Shown: one piece after another, positions 29,150 to 39,657 of the stretch
How the letters are laid out: each line of letters begins with the position of its first letter
How positions within the stretch are numbered: position 1 is the first letter of the stretch
Assembly: GCF_015207005.2 (NCBI RefSeq)
Contig: NZ_JADEXS020000001.1
Coordinates: forward strand, 2,604,001 to 2,668,000
Direction of reading: 5' to 3'
Source of the DNA: Desmonostoc muscorum LEGE 12446
GTDB lineage: Bacteria > Cyanobacteriota > Cyanobacteriia > Cyanobacteriales > Nostocaceae
Length of the DNA: 64,000 bases
The notes under the pieces: model-generated
What the model was told of the DNA's origin: nothing
Seen by the model: the letters and a program-made list of their open reading frames with translations, nothing else
Database searches by the model: none
Program-made: the position numbers and the translations under genes

Positions 29150-29312
29150 TTAGATAGGTTCTCCATCTGTTAGTGAGTATATGTCTGGTTCATCGTTAAC
29201 AAAGTTACTGCTTGAAGGCTCTGATAAATCGAAAAATAGTTTTTCTCCCAATAGCGATCGCTCATCATCAGAGAGAGATAATATTACTTGAACGAAAGAT
29301 TCAATCAGGGAC
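29150..29312 (-). pseudogene. Remnant antitoxin gene
   Basis: On the minus strand the frame reads SLIESFVQVILSLSDDERSL, then LGEKLFFDLSEPSSSNFVND, then EPDIYSLTDGEPI and TAA (29150-29152). It matches the intact antitoxin (27592-27798) but lacks the start codon and ~15 central residues (RDLMLLAQTGGAF). No toxin gene is left beside it. Confidence 0.72.
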
Positions 29313-29339
29313 TGACATATAAAAAAACATCCAATAATC

Positions 29340-29403
29340 TCTTGCGGGGTGGGCGTCTCGCCCGCCCATCACCAAGGGCGGGCAAGATGCCCACCCCACA
29401 AGA
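29340..29403. repeat. REP-like palindrome A
   Basis: Long inverted repeat: CTTGCGGGGTGGGCGTC..GCCCGCCC pairs with GGGCGGGC..GATGCCCACCCCACAAG. It lies 25 bp past the stop of the REP-associated transposase gene. Confidence 0.8.
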
Positions 29404-29427
29404 GAAGAGAGAATGTGATGATTGAGA

Positions 29428-29898
29428 TTATTCAGGGAGTTGCCAAAAGAAGGGGTAATTTTCTGGGGTTGATGAGAGTCCTGCTTTTACAGGATTTTGT
29501 CTGATATATTCCCAATATTGTTGAAACTCTTCATCATTCCTAACAATACGGTCATATCTTTCATCTTGCCAAACTGTTCCTATATGTTTCATCACTTTAG
29601 GAATTTGTTTAGCACTATAACCTTTAATACTTTTCATAATGCTACTCAATGACCAAAACTCATTTTCCGATTTGAGTAATGGCTGAATAAGCAGATGCAC
29701 ATGATTTGTCATCACTACAAAAACAAATATTTGATATCTATTTTTATCAAAAAACAAGCATGAATTAAAAACTATTTCTCTAGCTTCTACGCTAAGTTCT
29801 AACTTTTCCCAAGTATTAAAAGTAATGAAATAAACTGCCCCACCTAACTCCCAATGAGGTAATCTTCTCCGAAAAATTTTCAACTTTGGCTCTTGCAT
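29428..29898 (-). CDS. REP-associated tyrosine transposase (RAYT)
   Basis: 156 residues. Y1 HUH single-strand transposase: His66/His68 in VMTNHVHLLIQP form the metal site and Tyr94 in KGYSAKQIP is the nucleophile. The N-terminal RRLPHWELGGAVYFITFNT and C-terminal YIRQNPVKAGL are typical of the TnpA_REP family. It is bracketed by GTGGGC..GCCCGCCC palindromes at 29340-29403 and 29933-29962, its expected substrates. The gene appears intact. Confidence 0.92.
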   Translation of the reverse strand: MQEPKLKIFRRRLPHWELGGAVYFITFNTWEKLELSVEAREIVFNSCLFFDKNRYQIFVFVVMTNHVHLLIQPLLKSENEFWSLSSIMKSIKGYSAKQIPKVMKHIGTVWQDERYDRIVRNDEEFQQYWEYIRQNPVKAGLSSTPENYPFFWQLPE

Positions 29899-29932
29899 TC
29901 AATATAGTATTTCTAATATTTCTATAACTTTT

Positions 29933-29962
29933 CTTGTGGGGTGGGCATCTTGCCCGCCCCTT
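29933..29962. repeat. REP-like half palindrome B
   Basis: CTTGTGGGGTGGGCATC..TTGCCCGCCCC, matching one arm of the palindrome on the other side of the RAYT gene. Confidence 0.7.
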
Positions 29963-29987
29963 CCTTTATTTTTCCCACCCAAAACCC

Positions 29988-30021
29988 AAAAAAATCCCCC
30001 ACCTTGCAGCAGGGGATTTTT
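29988..30021 (-). terminator. Terminator of the psaAB operon
   Basis: On the minus strand AAAAATCCCC..GGGGATTTTTTT forms a strong hairpin with a U-run, 30 bp beyond the psaB stop codon. Confidence 0.85.
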
Positions 30022-30050
30022 ATTACTTATCTACAAAACTAGGAGCCGAA

Positions 30051-32276
30051 TTAACCGAACTTACCAGCGGTAGAAGCAATCAAGAATGCGGCGTAAGTCA
30101 CAACATAACCAACTGCAAAGTGGGTTAGACCAACTACGCGAGCTTGAACGATGGACAGAGCAACGGGCTTGTCTTTCCAGCGAACCAAGTTAGCTAGAGG
30201 AGTGCGCTCGTGTGCCCAAACAAGGGTTTCAATCAACTCTTGCCAGTAACCTCTCCAAGAGATCAAGAACATGAAGCCGGTAGCCCAAACTAGGTGTCCA
30301 AATAGGAACATCCAAGCCCAGACAGACAGGTTATTCACGCCGTAGGGGTTGTAGCCGTTAATCAACTGAGCTGAGTTTGCCCACAGGTAATCGCGGAACC
30401 AGCCCATGAGGTATGTAGAGTTCTCATTGAACTGAGCAACGTTACCTTGCCAAACACCCAGATGTTTCCAGTGCCAGTAGAAGGTTAACCAACCAATGGT
30501 ATTGAGCATCCAGAACGCAGCTAGGTAGAAGGAATCCCAAGCGGAGATGTCGCAAGTACCGCCACGACCGGGGCCGTCACAAGGGAAGGCATAGCCGAAG
30601 TCCTTTTTATCGGGCATCAGCTTAGAACCACGGGCATCCAAAGCACCTTTGACCAAGATCAAGGTGGTGGTGTGCAGACCTAAGGCGATCGCATGGTGTA
30701 CCAAGAAGTCGCCAGGGCCAATTGTTAAGAACAGGGAGTTAGTACCAGCGTTGATGGCACTTAACCAGCCTGGTAACCAAACGTTAGCGTAGTTGGGCCA
30801 TGCTGTGTAAGCAATACTATCTGGGTTAGCTAGTAGGGTATCTAAACCGTACAGTACCTTACCGTTAGCAGCTTGGACGAACTGAGCAAACACTGGCTCG
30901 ATGAGGATTTGCTTTTCCGGAGTACCGAAAGCAACTACTACATCGTTGTGTACGTACAAGCCCAGGGTGTGGAAGCCTAAGAAAAGGGATACCCAGCTGA
31001 GGTGGGAGATAATCGCTTCTTTATGCTTCAATACGCGGTCAAGAACGTTGCCTTTGTTTTGTTCTGGGTCGTAATCACGTACCCAGAAGATTGCTCCGTG
31101 AGCAAAAGCACCAAGCATCAGGAATCCAGCAATATACTGGTGATGCGTGTACAACGCTGCCTGGGTTGTGTAGTCCTTCGCAATAAATGCGTAGGCAGGC
31201 ATGGAGTACATGTGCTGTGCTACCAAGGAGGTTACAACACCTAGCGCTGCTAAGTGCCAACCTAATTGGAAGTGCAGGGAGTTGTTGTAGGTGTCGTAGA
31301 TACCTTGGTGAGGTAGGTTGAACGGACCTTCAACGGGAATACCAAAGAAACTCTTGGCATTCAAGGCTTCTTTGAGACTGTGACCAATCCCAAAGTTTGT
31401 CCGGTACATGTGACCGGCAACGATGAATAATACTGCGATCGCCAAGTGGTGATGAGCGATGTCAGTCAGCCACAAAGCTTCTGTCTGGGGATGGAAGCCA
31501 CCCAAGAAAGTCAGAATTGCAGTTCCTGCACCTTGGGATGTGCCAAACACATGTCCAGGAGTGTCAGGATTTTGAGCGTAAACAGCCCAGTTACCTGTAA
31601 AGAAGGGTGTTAAACCTGCTGGGTGGGGTGGGGTGTTGAGGAAGTTATCCCAACCTACGTGCTGACCGCGAGCTTCGGGAACAGCAACGTGAATTAGGTG
31701 ACCTGCCCAAGCCAAAGAGCTAACACCAAATAGACCTGCTAGGTGGTGGTTTAGGCGATGTTCAGCGCTCTTAAACCATGCCAAGCTAGGACGGTACTTG
31801 GGTTGCAAGTGCAGCCAACCAGCAAACAATAATACCGCTGCGAATATTAGCAGGAATACTGAACCGTTGTACAGTTCGCTATTTGTCCGCATACCGATGG
31901 TATACCACCAGTGGTAGATACCAGAGTAGGTAATGTTTACTGGATTGCTAGCGCCAGCTTGGGTGAAAGCTTCGATCGCTGGTTTGCCGAAGTGGGGGTC
32001 CCAAATCGCGTGGGCGATGGGACGGATGTGAAGGGGATCTTTAATCCACTGTTCAAAGTTACCTTGCCAGGCTACATGGAACAGGAGGCTGGATGCCCAC
32101 AGGAAGATGATTGCCAAGTGACCGAAGTGAGTGGCGAAAATCTTTTGGTAAAGATTTTCCTCAGTGATGCCATCATGGGTTTCAAAATCGTTACCTGTTG
32201 CGATCGCATACCATATCCGACGAGTAGTCGGGTCCTGTGCGAGATCCTGGCTAAATTTTGGAAATTTTGTTGCCAT
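30051..32276 (-). CDS. psaB: Photosystem I P700 apoprotein A2
   Basis: 741 residues, full length. It forms the PSI heterodimer core with PsaA and binds P700, many chlorophylls and, with the conserved [12 protein letters not shown] loop, half of the Fx [4Fe-4S] cluster. The N-terminus [20 protein letters not shown] is canonical. A GAGGAA ribosome-binding site lies ~12 bp upstream of the ATG. It is second in the psaA-psaB operon, 198 bp after psaA. Confidence 0.99.
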   Translation of the reverse strand: MATKFPKFSQDLAQDPTTRRIWYAIATGNDFETHDGITEENLYQKIFATHFGHLAIIFLWASSLLFHVAWQGNFEQWIKDPLHIRPIAHAIWDPHFGKPAIEAFTQAGASNPVNITYSGIYHWWYTIGMRTNSELYNGSVFLLIFAAVLLFAGWLHLQPKYRPSLAWFKSAEHRLNHHLAGLFGVSSLAWAGHLIHVAVPEARGQHVGWDNFLNTPPHPAGLTPFFTGNWAVYAQNPDTPGHVFGTSQGAGTAILTFLGGFHPQTEALWLTDIAHHHLAIAVLFIVAGHMYRTNFGIGHSLKEALNAKSFFGIPVEGPFNLPHQGIYDTYNNSLHFQLGWHLAALGVVTSLVAQHMYSMPAYAFIAKDYTTQAALYTHHQYIAGFLMLGAFAHGAIFWVRDYDPEQNKGNVLDRVLKHKEAIISHLSWVSLFLGFHTLGLYVHNDVVVAFGTPEKQILIEPVFAQFVQAANGKVLYGLDTLLANPDSIAYTAWPNYANVWLPGWLSAINAGTNSLFLTIGPGDFLVHHAIALGLHTTTLILVKGALDARGSKLMPDKKDFGYAFPCDGPGRGGTCDISAWDSFYLAAFWMLNTIGWLTFYWHWKHLGVWQGNVAQFNENSTYLMGWFRDYLWANSAQLINGYNPYGVNNLSVWAWMFLFGHLVWATGFMFLISWRGYWQELIETLVWAHERTPLANLVRWKDKPVALSIVQARVVGLTHFAVGYVVTYAAFLIASTAGKFG

Positions 32277-32326
32277 AGGTTTAATAATTCCTCTGACCTT
32301 TAGCCATCAAGTATCAGCTGGGATAG

Positions 32327-32462
32327 TTAGGAGTTATGAGTTGTGAGTTATGAGTTGAGAATTATGAGTTGTAAGTTATGAGTTCTAAATTTTTATTTCT
32401 AACTCCTAACTTCTAACTTCTAACTTCATTCCTAACTCCTAATTCCTAACTCCTAACTTGTA
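32327..32462. repeat. Heptamer arrays in the psaA-psaB spacer
   Basis: Two opposed arrays: GAGTTAT/GAGTTGT-type 7-mers (32327-32384) and CTAACTC/CTAACTT-type 7-mers (32399-32461), separated by an AT-rich loop (TAAATTTTTATTT). They can pair as a long imperfect hairpin in the psaAB mRNA. Confidence 0.75.
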
Positions 32463-32474
32463 GAAAGCTGATTG

Positions 32475-34733
32475 CTACCCTACTGAAAGGATGTGTGCAT
32501 GGAAGAATGCCCAAGTAGTAGCAATTCCTCCTAGAAGGTAGTGAGCTACCCCTACAGCGCGACCCTGAATAATGCTCAGAGCGCGGGGCTGAATTGCTGG
32601 TGCTACCTTCAGTTTATTATGCGCCCAAACTATGGACTCAATTAATTCTTGCCAGTAGCCGCGACCACTGAACAGGAACATCAAGCTGAATGCCCAAACA
32701 AAGTGAGCGCCTAAGAATAAGAGTCCATAAGCAGATAGCGCACTGCCGTAGGAGTTGATGACTTGTGTAGCTTGTGCCCACAAGAAGTCACGCAACCAAC
32801 CATTGATTGTGATGGCGCTTTGGGCAAAGTTACCACCAGTGATGTGAGTCACAGTACCATCTGGATCTACTGTTCCCCAAACATCTGATTGCATTTTCCA
32901 GCTGAAGTGGAAAATTACAATCGATAGGGAGTTATACATCCAGAAAAGTCCCAGGAATACGTGATCCCAACCAGATACTTGGCAGGTACCGCCACGACCA
33001 GGACCGTCGCAAGGGAAGCGGAAGCCCAGGTTTGCTTTGTCTGGAATCAGACGAGAGCTACGGGCAAACAGCACACCTTTGAGCAGAATTAGGACGGTGA
33101 CGTGAATGGTGAAGGCGTGAATGTGGTGAATTAGGAAGTCCGCTGTACCCAAAGCGATGGGCGCAGCTGCCACCTTGCCGCCAACAGCCAAAATACCGCC
33201 GCCAAAGACATAGCTAACTGGTTCTAGGGCATTAGGTGCAGTTGAACCAGGAGCCAAAGCGTGGATATTTTGTACCCACTGGGCAAATACTGGCTGCAAT
33301 TTAATTGCCGTATCAGAGAACATGTCTTGGGGACGACCCAATGCACGCATTGTGTCGTTGTGGATGTAAAGTCCAAAGCTGTGGAAGCCAAGGAAAATAG
33401 ACACCCAGTTCAGGTGAGAAATAATCGCATCCCGGTGACGAATCACGCGATCGAGCAAGTTGTTTTGATTCACAACTGGATCGTAATCCCGCACCATGAA
33501 GATGGCAGCATGAGCCGCTCCACCAACAATCAAGAAGCCACCGATCCATATATGGTGAGTGAATATGCACAACTGCGTAGCGTAGTCAGTTGCCAAGTAT
33601 GGATAGGGGGGCATCGCGTACATGTGATGCGCGATGATGATGGTCAGTGAACCCAAGAAGGCAAGGTTAGTTGCCAACTGAGCGTGCCAAGATGTGGTCA
33701 GGTTTTCGTAGAGACCTTTGTGACCTTCACCAGTGAAAGGACCCTTATGGTTTTCCAGGATCTCTTTGATGCTGTGACCAATACCCCAGTTGGTACGGTA
33801 CTGGTGACCAGCAATGATGAACAGGACTGCGATCGCTAAATGGTGATGGGAAATATCTGTCAACCACAAGCCGCCTGTTACTGGGTTTAGACCGCCCTTG
33901 AAGGTGAGGAAGTCAGCATACTGACCCCAGTTCAAGGTGAAGAAAGGTGTTATACCAGCAGCGAAGCCTGGGTACAGTTCCGTCAACAAGTCTTTGTTCA
34001 AGATGAACTCGTGGGGCAAGGGTATATCTTTGATGGCAACCCCTGCATCCAAAAGCTTGTTAGTCGGTGCGGACACGTGAATTAAGTGACCCGCCCATCC
34101 CAAGGAACCACAACCTAACAATACTTGTAAGTGGTGATTCAGCATCGACTCCACATTCTGGAACCATTCCAGTTTGGGAGCTTTTTTGTGGTAATGGAAC
34201 CAGCCGGCAAATAGGAATAAGCCTGCTAATACCAAGCCACCGATCGCAGTGACGTAAAGCTGGAAGGAGTTTGTGATACCCCAACCGCGCCATACTTGGA
34301 ACAAACCAGAGGTGATTTGAATACCGTGGAAACCACCGCCAACATCACCGTTTAAAATGTCTTGTCCCACAATGGGCCAAACGACTTGGGCACTTGGCTT
34401 AACGTTTAACGGGTCGCTTAGCCAAGCTTCGTAGTTAGAGAACTTCGCGCCGTGGAAAATCATCCCGCTCAGCCAGATTGTCACTACGGCTAAGTGGCCG
34501 AAGTGCGCTGAGAAGATCTTGCGGGAGATGTCTTCTAAATCGCTTGTATGTGTATCAAAATCGTGGGCGAGTGCGTGAAGGTTCCAAATCCATGTAGTGG
34601 TTTTTGGACCTCTGGCTAAAGATCTGTCAAAGTGTCCAGGCTTTGCCCATCTTTCGAATGAGGTAGGAACCGGGTCGTTATCGACGATTACTCTTGCCTT
34701 TTTTTCCTCTCGCTCCGGAGGACTTATTGCCAT
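32475..34733 (-). CDS. psaA: Photosystem I P700 apoprotein A1
   Basis: 752 residues, full length. Partner of PsaB in the PSI core, with 11 membrane helices and the Fx-binding loop [19 protein letters not shown]. The N-terminus [18 protein letters not shown] is canonical. A perfect AGGAGG ribosome-binding site sits 5 bp before the ATG. The light-regulated promoter must lie in the 34734-35012 leader; I could not fix HLR1 sites with certainty. Confidence 0.99.
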   Translation of the reverse strand: MAISPPEREEKKARVIVDNDPVPTSFERWAKPGHFDRSLARGPKTTTWIWNLHALAHDFDTHTSDLEDISRKIFSAHFGHLAVVTIWLSGMIFHGAKFSNYEAWLSDPLNVKPSAQVVWPIVGQDILNGDVGGGFHGIQITSGLFQVWRGWGITNSFQLYVTAIGGLVLAGLFLFAGWFHYHKKAPKLEWFQNVESMLNHHLQVLLGCGSLGWAGHLIHVSAPTNKLLDAGVAIKDIPLPHEFILNKDLLTELYPGFAAGITPFFTLNWGQYADFLTFKGGLNPVTGGLWLTDISHHHLAIAVLFIIAGHQYRTNWGIGHSIKEILENHKGPFTGEGHKGLYENLTTSWHAQLATNLAFLGSLTIIIAHHMYAMPPYPYLATDYATQLCIFTHHIWIGGFLIVGGAAHAAIFMVRDYDPVVNQNNLLDRVIRHRDAIISHLNWVSIFLGFHSFGLYIHNDTMRALGRPQDMFSDTAIKLQPVFAQWVQNIHALAPGSTAPNALEPVSYVFGGGILAVGGKVAAAPIALGTADFLIHHIHAFTIHVTVLILLKGVLFARSSRLIPDKANLGFRFPCDGPGRGGTCQVSGWDHVFLGLFWMYNSLSIVIFHFSWKMQSDVWGTVDPDGTVTHITGGNFAQSAITINGWLRDFLWAQATQVINSYGSALSAYGLLFLGAHFVWAFSLMFLFSGRGYWQELIESIVWAHNKLKVAPAIQPRALSIIQGRAVGVAHYLLGGIATTWAFFHAHILSVG

Positions 34734-35012
34734 TCGACCTCCTCTCTGATAAGGAATGAGGAATCATGATTACCACATAGTAATGTTTTACCGCACACTC
34801 CAGTGATTTGCTGAAGCCACAGTGAAGACCCATGTGGAGAGTTGTTTCTCGTTGAATTATAGAGTCTTCACTTGTACATTGTTGGAGATATTTTAACAAT
34901 AATTCAAAATCGCTGAAATAACTGCCTTTTCTGCCTTTTAACCTCCAAACTAATTGTCCAAAAGTCAATAGATTATTCATTTAATTTACAAAGAATAACA
35001 ATTCGTAAAATA
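34734..35012. promoter_or_regulatory. psaA upstream/leader region
   Basis: About 280 bp of unique sequence before psaA (minus strand), bounded by a G-rich repeat array. It carries the AGGAGG ribosome-binding site at its psaA end. A 100-codon frame overlapping the psaA start in another frame is not supported. Promoter elements are expected here but are not assigned. Confidence 0.5.
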
Positions 35013-35145
35013 TATGGTTGGGGATTGGGGATTGGGGATTGGGGACTGGGGATTGGGGACTGGGGATTGGGGATTGGGGACTGGGGATTGGGGATTGGGG
35101 ACTGGGGATTGGGGACTGGGGATTGGGGACTGGGGACTGAGGGCT
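35013..35145. repeat. GGGGATT/GGGGACT heptamer array
   Basis: About 18 consecutive heptamers GGGGAYT without interruption. A shorter array of the complementary sense lies at 35266-35310. Confidence 0.9.
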
Positions 35146-35265
35146 GGGGGCTGGAGGAAATGAGGAGGGAAACAAGGGGACTCTTGAGAATTAGGGACAA
35201 GAGGAAAGACTTGTTGCAAGCTCTCACTCAAGTCACCTTGTCCCGTTGTCCTCTTCCTACGCCCA

Positions 35266-35310
35266 GTCTCCAGTCCCCAGTCCCCAGTCCCCAATCCCCA
35301 GTCCCCAGTT
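35266..35310. repeat. CAGTCCC heptamer array
   Basis: About six AGTCCCC/AATCCCC 7-mers, inverted relative to the array at 35013-35145, with ~120 bp between. The pair can form a large hairpin. Confidence 0.85.
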
Positions 35311-35362
35311 TTGGGCTATATTTCCCTATGGAGATGTCAAAAAGGATTGCAGGGTGCAAGGC

Positions 35363-37030
35363 ATGAAATCGTGGCAGAAAATGGTGTTAGAGAAGCTCCT
35401 CCCTTGGAGTTTTCCGATTCTCAGGCTCGTAATGACATTGGTACTGGTATGTGGCTTAACCAGTTGTGGCGATAAGGCTGCCAGCCAGGAAGTATCTATT
35501 GGCAATCAAGAAAAGGGTGTGCGAATTTCTCAAGTTTCTAAGGAATTTTCGGAAGTTGCCCCTCCTGCTGTTATCCAAGAACTGCGTCCAATTTTGGAAG
35601 TTTATCAACCACAAGTGACAATTGTTACTCCAAAAGCTGATGAAGTATTCTCAGATAACAAAGTCACAGCCAGCTTTCAGGTTAAGGATTTACCAATATT
35701 TAAAGACCCACAATTACAACTAGGTCCACATCTACACGTAATTCTTGATAACCAACCCTACATACCTGTTTACGATCTGAATCAGCCTTTAGTTTTGCCA
35801 GACTTGTCCCCAGGTACTCATACCTTGCGCGTCTTTGCTTCGCGTCCTTGGCATGAAAGCTTTAAAAATGAAGGCGCCTATGCTCAGACAACATTTCACA
35901 TCTTCACTAAAACTGACGACAATAACCCAGTTCCCAATCTACCGTTGCTCACCTACAGTCGCCCTCAAAGTAGTTACGGGGCAGAGCCAATTTTACTTGA
36001 CTTTTACCTGACTAATGCTCCCCTGCACTTGGTTGCGTCGGAAAATGCCAAGGACGAATTTAGCGATTGGCGCATTCGCTGCACGATTAATGGTGAAACT
36101 TTTATTTTCGATCGCTGGCAAGCAATTTACCTCAAAGGTTGGAAGCCTGGTAAAAACTGGGTAAAACTAGAATTTCTCGATAACCAGGGAAATCCTCTCA
36201 AAAATGCTTTTAACACCACAGTTAGACTGATTGACTACCAGCCGAAGGGTAAAGATACTCTGTCGAGAATTACCAGAGGGGAACTCACAGCAAATGAGTT
36301 ACGTAGCATTATAGACCCGAATTATAAATTCACACCTACGCCTGCTATTGAAAAAACACCCGAAATACAACCGAAGATAGAAAAACAGCCAATTCCGGAA
36401 ATTGAAATTCCAGAAGCATCGAAAACACAGCCAACCAAACCAGAACAACCAAAATTAGAACCTCCAACGGCTGCACCATCCCCTAGTTTGTCACCAACAC
36501 CACCAAATATTATTGAGTCTCCTGTACCAGAACCACAGCCAACGGTAACCCCAACTCCAGAATCAACGCCATTACCAGAAGAAGTTACGCCTGAACCAGT
36601 AAAACCAAGATTTGGCGGATTTTTCAACCGTCAGGCTGGTAAGACGCCCACCCCAGAAGCAACAGTCATACCATCTCCTAGTTCCCTACCCACTCTGCCA
36701 GAAATCATTGAGTCTCCAGCAGCACAGCCAACAGTAACGCCAACTCCACAAGCAACACCAGAACCACAGCCAACAGTAACGCCAACTCCACAAGCAACAC
36801 CATTACCCGAAAAAGTTGCGCCTGAGCGAGCAAAACGGAGATTTGGTGAATTTTTCAAGCGTCGAACTGTTGAGACACCCACCCCAAAAATAATAGTTGC
36901 CCCATCTCCGAGTTCGCCACCCACTCTGCCAGAAATCATTGAGTCTCCAGCGCCAGAAAGAGTTACGCCGTCGCCAGAACCACAGCCAACACCTGAATCA
37001 ACACCGTTACCCGAAGATACTCAACTCTAA
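35363..37030 (+). CDS. Lipoprotein with Pro/Thr-rich C-terminal repeats
   Basis: 555 residues from ATG 35363. An upstream in-frame ATG at 35246 would translate the CAGTCCC repeat array ([14 protein letters not shown]) and is rejected. A signal sequence ends in a lipobox (VLVCGLTSC, Cys at ~35), so it is a membrane-anchored lipoprotein. Residues ~60-330 are folded with Ig-like character ([47 protein letters not shown]). The last ~220 residues are disordered TP/PEPQPT repeats, including near-identical copies of [15 protein letters not shown] do not recognise a function. Its 3' end overlaps glsA by 24 bp, tail to tail. Confidence 0.75.
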   Translation: MKSWQKMVLEKLLPWSFPILRLVMTLVLVCGLTSCGDKAASQEVSIGNQEKGVRISQVSKEFSEVAPPAVIQELRPILEVYQPQVTIVTPKADEVFSDNKVTASFQVKDLPIFKDPQLQLGPHLHVILDNQPYIPVYDLNQPLVLPDLSPGTHTLRVFASRPWHESFKNEGAYAQTTFHIFTKTDDNNPVPNLPLLTYSRPQSSYGAEPILLDFYLTNAPLHLVASENAKDEFSDWRIRCTINGETFIFDRWQAIYLKGWKPGKNWVKLEFLDNQGNPLKNAFNTTVRLIDYQPKGKDTLSRITRGELTANELRSIIDPNYKFTPTPAIEKTPEIQPKIEKQPIPEIEIPEASKTQPTKPEQPKLEPPTAAPSPSLSPTPPNIIESPVPEPQPTVTPTPESTPLPEEVTPEPVKPRFGGFFNRQAGKTPTPEATVIPSPSSLPTLPEIIESPAAQPTVTPTPQATPEPQPTVTPTPQATPLPEKVAPERAKRRFGEFFKRRTVETPTPKIIVAPSPSSPPTLPEIIESPAPERVTPSPEPQPTPESTPLPEDTQL

Positions 37031-37921
37031 CTTTTGCGATAAAGCTTCAAGAAAAACAAGCCCTGCTATTGGATTTCCAATTGTATCTAAAGCGGGGCTG
37101 TAACAAGCGATCGCTCCCTCGCTTGGTACTATTGCTACAAGTCCACCACCAATGCCTGATTTCATCGGCAGACCAATCCTAACTGCAAACTCGGCAGAAG
37201 CTTCATAAAGTCCACAAGTTGACATCACAGCATTGACAATTTGGCGATTTTGTGATTTCAAACGGTGATATTCACAAGCTAGGAGTTTTCCTAACAGAGC
37301 TAAATCTTCAACTCGCCCCGATAAACAGCATATTTGTTCGTATGTGTCAAGGGATGTTTCCAAATTTTCGAGATGTCCGATTTCGGCAAGATAATTGGCG
37401 ATCGCTTCATTGGCTGTTGAACGTGTTAATCGCACAGAAGTCAACATAGCTTCATCTAAATTTACTTGACAACCTGCTAATTCATTCAACCATTGACAAA
37501 ATAAAAGAGTGCGAACTCTAGGGTCTTTTCCTGGTAACTTATCAGCGAGGGTAATTGCCCCACTATTAATCATGGGGTTGCGGGGGCGGCCGCGATCGCT
37601 AACTAATTGTTCTAAAGAATTGAAGGGTGCATCTGATGGTTCCACTCCAACCCAGCTGAAAACTGTTTCTGTGCCAAAATGTTCTAGCAGATATAGCAGG
37701 GAAAATGTTTTAATAACACTCATCAGCGGAAACACACAAGCCGTATCTCCAAAACTGATGGTTTTTCCTGATTTACAGCAGATGTGAACTGCAAACCAAT
37801 CGGGATTGGCTAAAGCTAATTGGGGAATGCGATCGGGAATTTGTCCGCGTTCAGCTTGGGTTTTGGCTTGTTGTACCCAAGCTGATAATTCTGTAGTGGT
37901 TAGTTTATCAAGTCTTTTCAA
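37007..37921 (-). CDS. glsA: Glutaminase
   Basis: 304 residues. Hydrolyses glutamine to glutamate and ammonia (serine-dependent, beta-lactamase-like fold). The catalytic SxxK is Ser68-Lys71 in FPLMSVIKTFSLL; further motifs are PRNPMINSGAI and the C-terminal KSGIGGGLVA region. It is full length. The C-terminus overlaps the convergent lipoprotein gene by 24 bp. Confidence 0.95.
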   Translation of the reverse strand: MKRLDKLTTTELSAWVQQAKTQAERGQIPDRIPQLALANPDWFAVHICCKSGKTISFGDTACVFPLMSVIKTFSLLYLLEHFGTETVFSWVGVEPSDAPFNSLEQLVSDRGRPRNPMINSGAITLADKLPGKDPRVRTLLFCQWLNELAGCQVNLDEAMLTSVRLTRSTANEAIANYLAEIGHLENLETSLDTYEQICCLSGRVEDLALLGKLLACEYHRLKSQNRQIVNAVMSTCGLYEASAEFAVRIGLPMKSGIGGGLVAIVPSEGAIACYSPALDTIGNPIAGLVFLEALSQKLELSIFG

Positions 37922-38016
37922 AAGTGATATCCCCTAAATCATTTCTAGTTTATGCGGTTACTAAGTGTTAGTAACTGGCAGTTCTCAAGAGTAGCCAGTT
38001 TAAGGATCAATCTTTT

Positions 38017-38042
38017 GTAGAGACGGCGATTTATCGCGTCTC
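38017..38042. repeat. GTAGAGACG palindrome
   Basis: GTAGAGACGGCGAT-TTATCGCGTCTC. A member of the dispersed inverted-repeat family also at 53378-53405, 58903-59007 and 63512-63537. Confidence 0.65.
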
Positions 38043-38083
38043 CTGGCTTAACCGAACTCATAGAAATGTTCTGTAATATAGAC

Positions 38084-38740
38084 TTAATATTTATGTAGCA
38101 GCATATCTGCAACTTCACAAAAAGAAGCTGCGCTCTTAATATTTGCTGATTCTATATCACCGAATCCATAGGAGGCGTGAATAAAATCAACCCCTGCTCT
38201 CATTGCTGCTAATCTATCACTTTCTGTGTCTCCAATATAAACTGCATTTGTTAAGTTATTACGCTGACAGATTGCAATGATATTTTCAGCTTTGGGTTTT
38301 TGAGTTCTACCAAAACATTCTGAATCTAGAAATATATCGCCAAAAGTCTTGCTTGAATTACTACTGTTTAAAGGCATAGAAAGAAATACCTGCAAGTACC
38401 AATACTCGCAATTGCTAACTAAAAATAAGGAAAATTGAGCAGATAAAATATCTAAATATTCTGAAACACCTTTGTATAAAGTCCCCCCTCTAGTTTTGAT
38501 CTCTTGCTTTTCACAATCTTCTATTAAAAGAGAAAGTTTATCAATATTTTCTTCTGCTATATCTGGAAAAATCTTTTTTATACATTCTATAAAAGGTAGT
38601 CCACTTACCCTGTTAATATCATCTTCAGTAATAGGAATTCTTGGAATATTAGCAACTTTAATTGCTTGATTCCATGCATTTGCACATACACTAGATATAT
38701 TCCAAAGAGTTCCATCTAGATCAAATATTACCCCAACCAT
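38084..38740 (-). CDS. HAD-family hydrolase (phosphoglycolate phosphatase-like)
   Basis: 218 residues from the ATG at 38740 (MVGVIFDLDGTLWN); the longer frame begins 11 codons earlier. Motif I DLDGT with nucleophile Asp, motif II SNCE, Lys in GRTQKPKAENI (motif III) and motif IV IGDTESDRLAAM. A helical cap lies between motifs I and II (subclass I). It is a soluble phosphatase of unknown substrate. It starts 44 bp after the stop of the other HAD gene, so the two may be co-transcribed. Confidence 0.85.
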   Translation of the reverse strand: MVGVIFDLDGTLWNISSVCANAWNQAIKVANIPRIPITEDDINRVSGLPFIECIKKIFPDIAEENIDKLSLLIEDCEKQEIKTRGGTLYKGVSEYLDILSAQFSLFLVSNCEYWYLQVFLSMPLNSSNSSKTFGDIFLDSECFGRTQKPKAENIIAICQRNNLTNAVYIGDTESDRLAAMRAGVDFIHASYGFGDIESANIKSAASFCEVADMLLHKY

Positions 38741-38784
38741 ATATAACTCCCAAACGAAGCTAAGCAATTTCAATATCTACAGTG

Positions 38785-39657
38785 CTAGCGTATGTCACAG
38801 TCCAATTGAACAGTACATCTGTTTGACCAATCTTGATGAATATATTTAACAACGCTGTCTTCTGTGTTTGAGCCAATTACTAATGTTGCGTAACTCTTGA
38901 GTTGGGCATCTGCGTTAGCAACTGCAATGGCGCGATCGGCAACTTTGAACATTTTGATGTCATTAATTTGATCCCCAAACACCACAATTTCACTTTCCTC
39001 TAATCCATAATTTTCTACCATAGTTTGAATAGCTTGGTCTTTTGTTGCTTTGCAGTCATGAATTGTTAACCAATACCAACCTGGAGAATATTGGTTTTCC
39101 ATCAAGTGTGTCTCTACACTAGTTCCATGTATTTCAATAATTGCACCTTGAAGTTCGAGCAGTTGTTGTGCGTGACCAATCACTGTTAGACAAACGATTA
39201 AATCGCTAAAAGAATGTGTCAAATCTTCAATTGCTCGCCATCTGGGGTCTTTGCTTATGAGGCGATCGTTAAGATACCAAAGCATACCATCGTTGATTAC
39301 ATCCTTATAATAGGCACAATCTTCTATACCATTAAAACTCGATACAAATGGAACACAGCCAAACTCCAGGATGAGTTTGTAAATACTTTCAACTACATCA
39401 GGACTAATAGAATTGATGATTTCGTGTCTGCCAGAATCAAAATCAGAAATAAAAGCACCATTAAATTCGATAACCGGGAGACGAAGATTCAAACCCTTGA
39501 GCATCGTTTGCATAAAAAAAACGCTACGCGCACTGGCTACAGTAAACTGTAGTCCTTGTTGTAAGAGCTGATCAAGAACTTTCTTGCTGAACGAAGAAAG
39601 TATTGCATTATTTCCAAGCAATGTACCGTCTAAATCTGAAATATAGACAGTGTTCAT
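38785..39657 (-). CDS. Cof-type HAD-family hydrolase
   Basis: 290 residues. Motif I ISDLDGTLLGNN, motif II TVASARS, the C2-type cap in the middle, motif III Lys in DCKATKDQAIQTM and motif IV FGDQINDIKMF followed by ADRAIAVANA, all typical of Cof/YbiV phosphatases acting on sugar phosphates or nucleotides. The substrate is not deducible. It is the probable first gene of a two-HAD operon. Confidence 0.88.
   Translation of the reverse strand: MNTVYISDLDGTLLGNNAILSSFSKKVLDQLLQQGLQFTVASARSVFFMQTMLKGLNLRLPVIEFNGAFISDFDSGRHEIINSISPDVVESIYKLILEFGCVPFVSSFNGIEDCAYYKDVINDGMLWYLNDRLISKDPRWRAIEDLTHSFSDLIVCLTVIGHAQQLLELQGAIIEIHGTSVETHLMENQYSPGWYWLTIHDCKATKDQAIQTMVENYGLEESEIVVFGDQINDIKMFKVADRAIAVANADAQLKSYATLVIGSNTEDSVVKYIHQDWSNRCTVQLDCDIR

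Noticed and set aside
34678..34980. 100-codon minus-strand frame overlapping the psaA start
   Set aside because: It overlaps psaA in another frame and covers the psaA leader; no family resemblance.
35246..35362. Upstream extension of the lipoprotein gene
   Set aside because: It translates a CAGTCCC heptamer array ([14 protein letters not shown]); the lipoprotein signal begins properly at ATG 35363.
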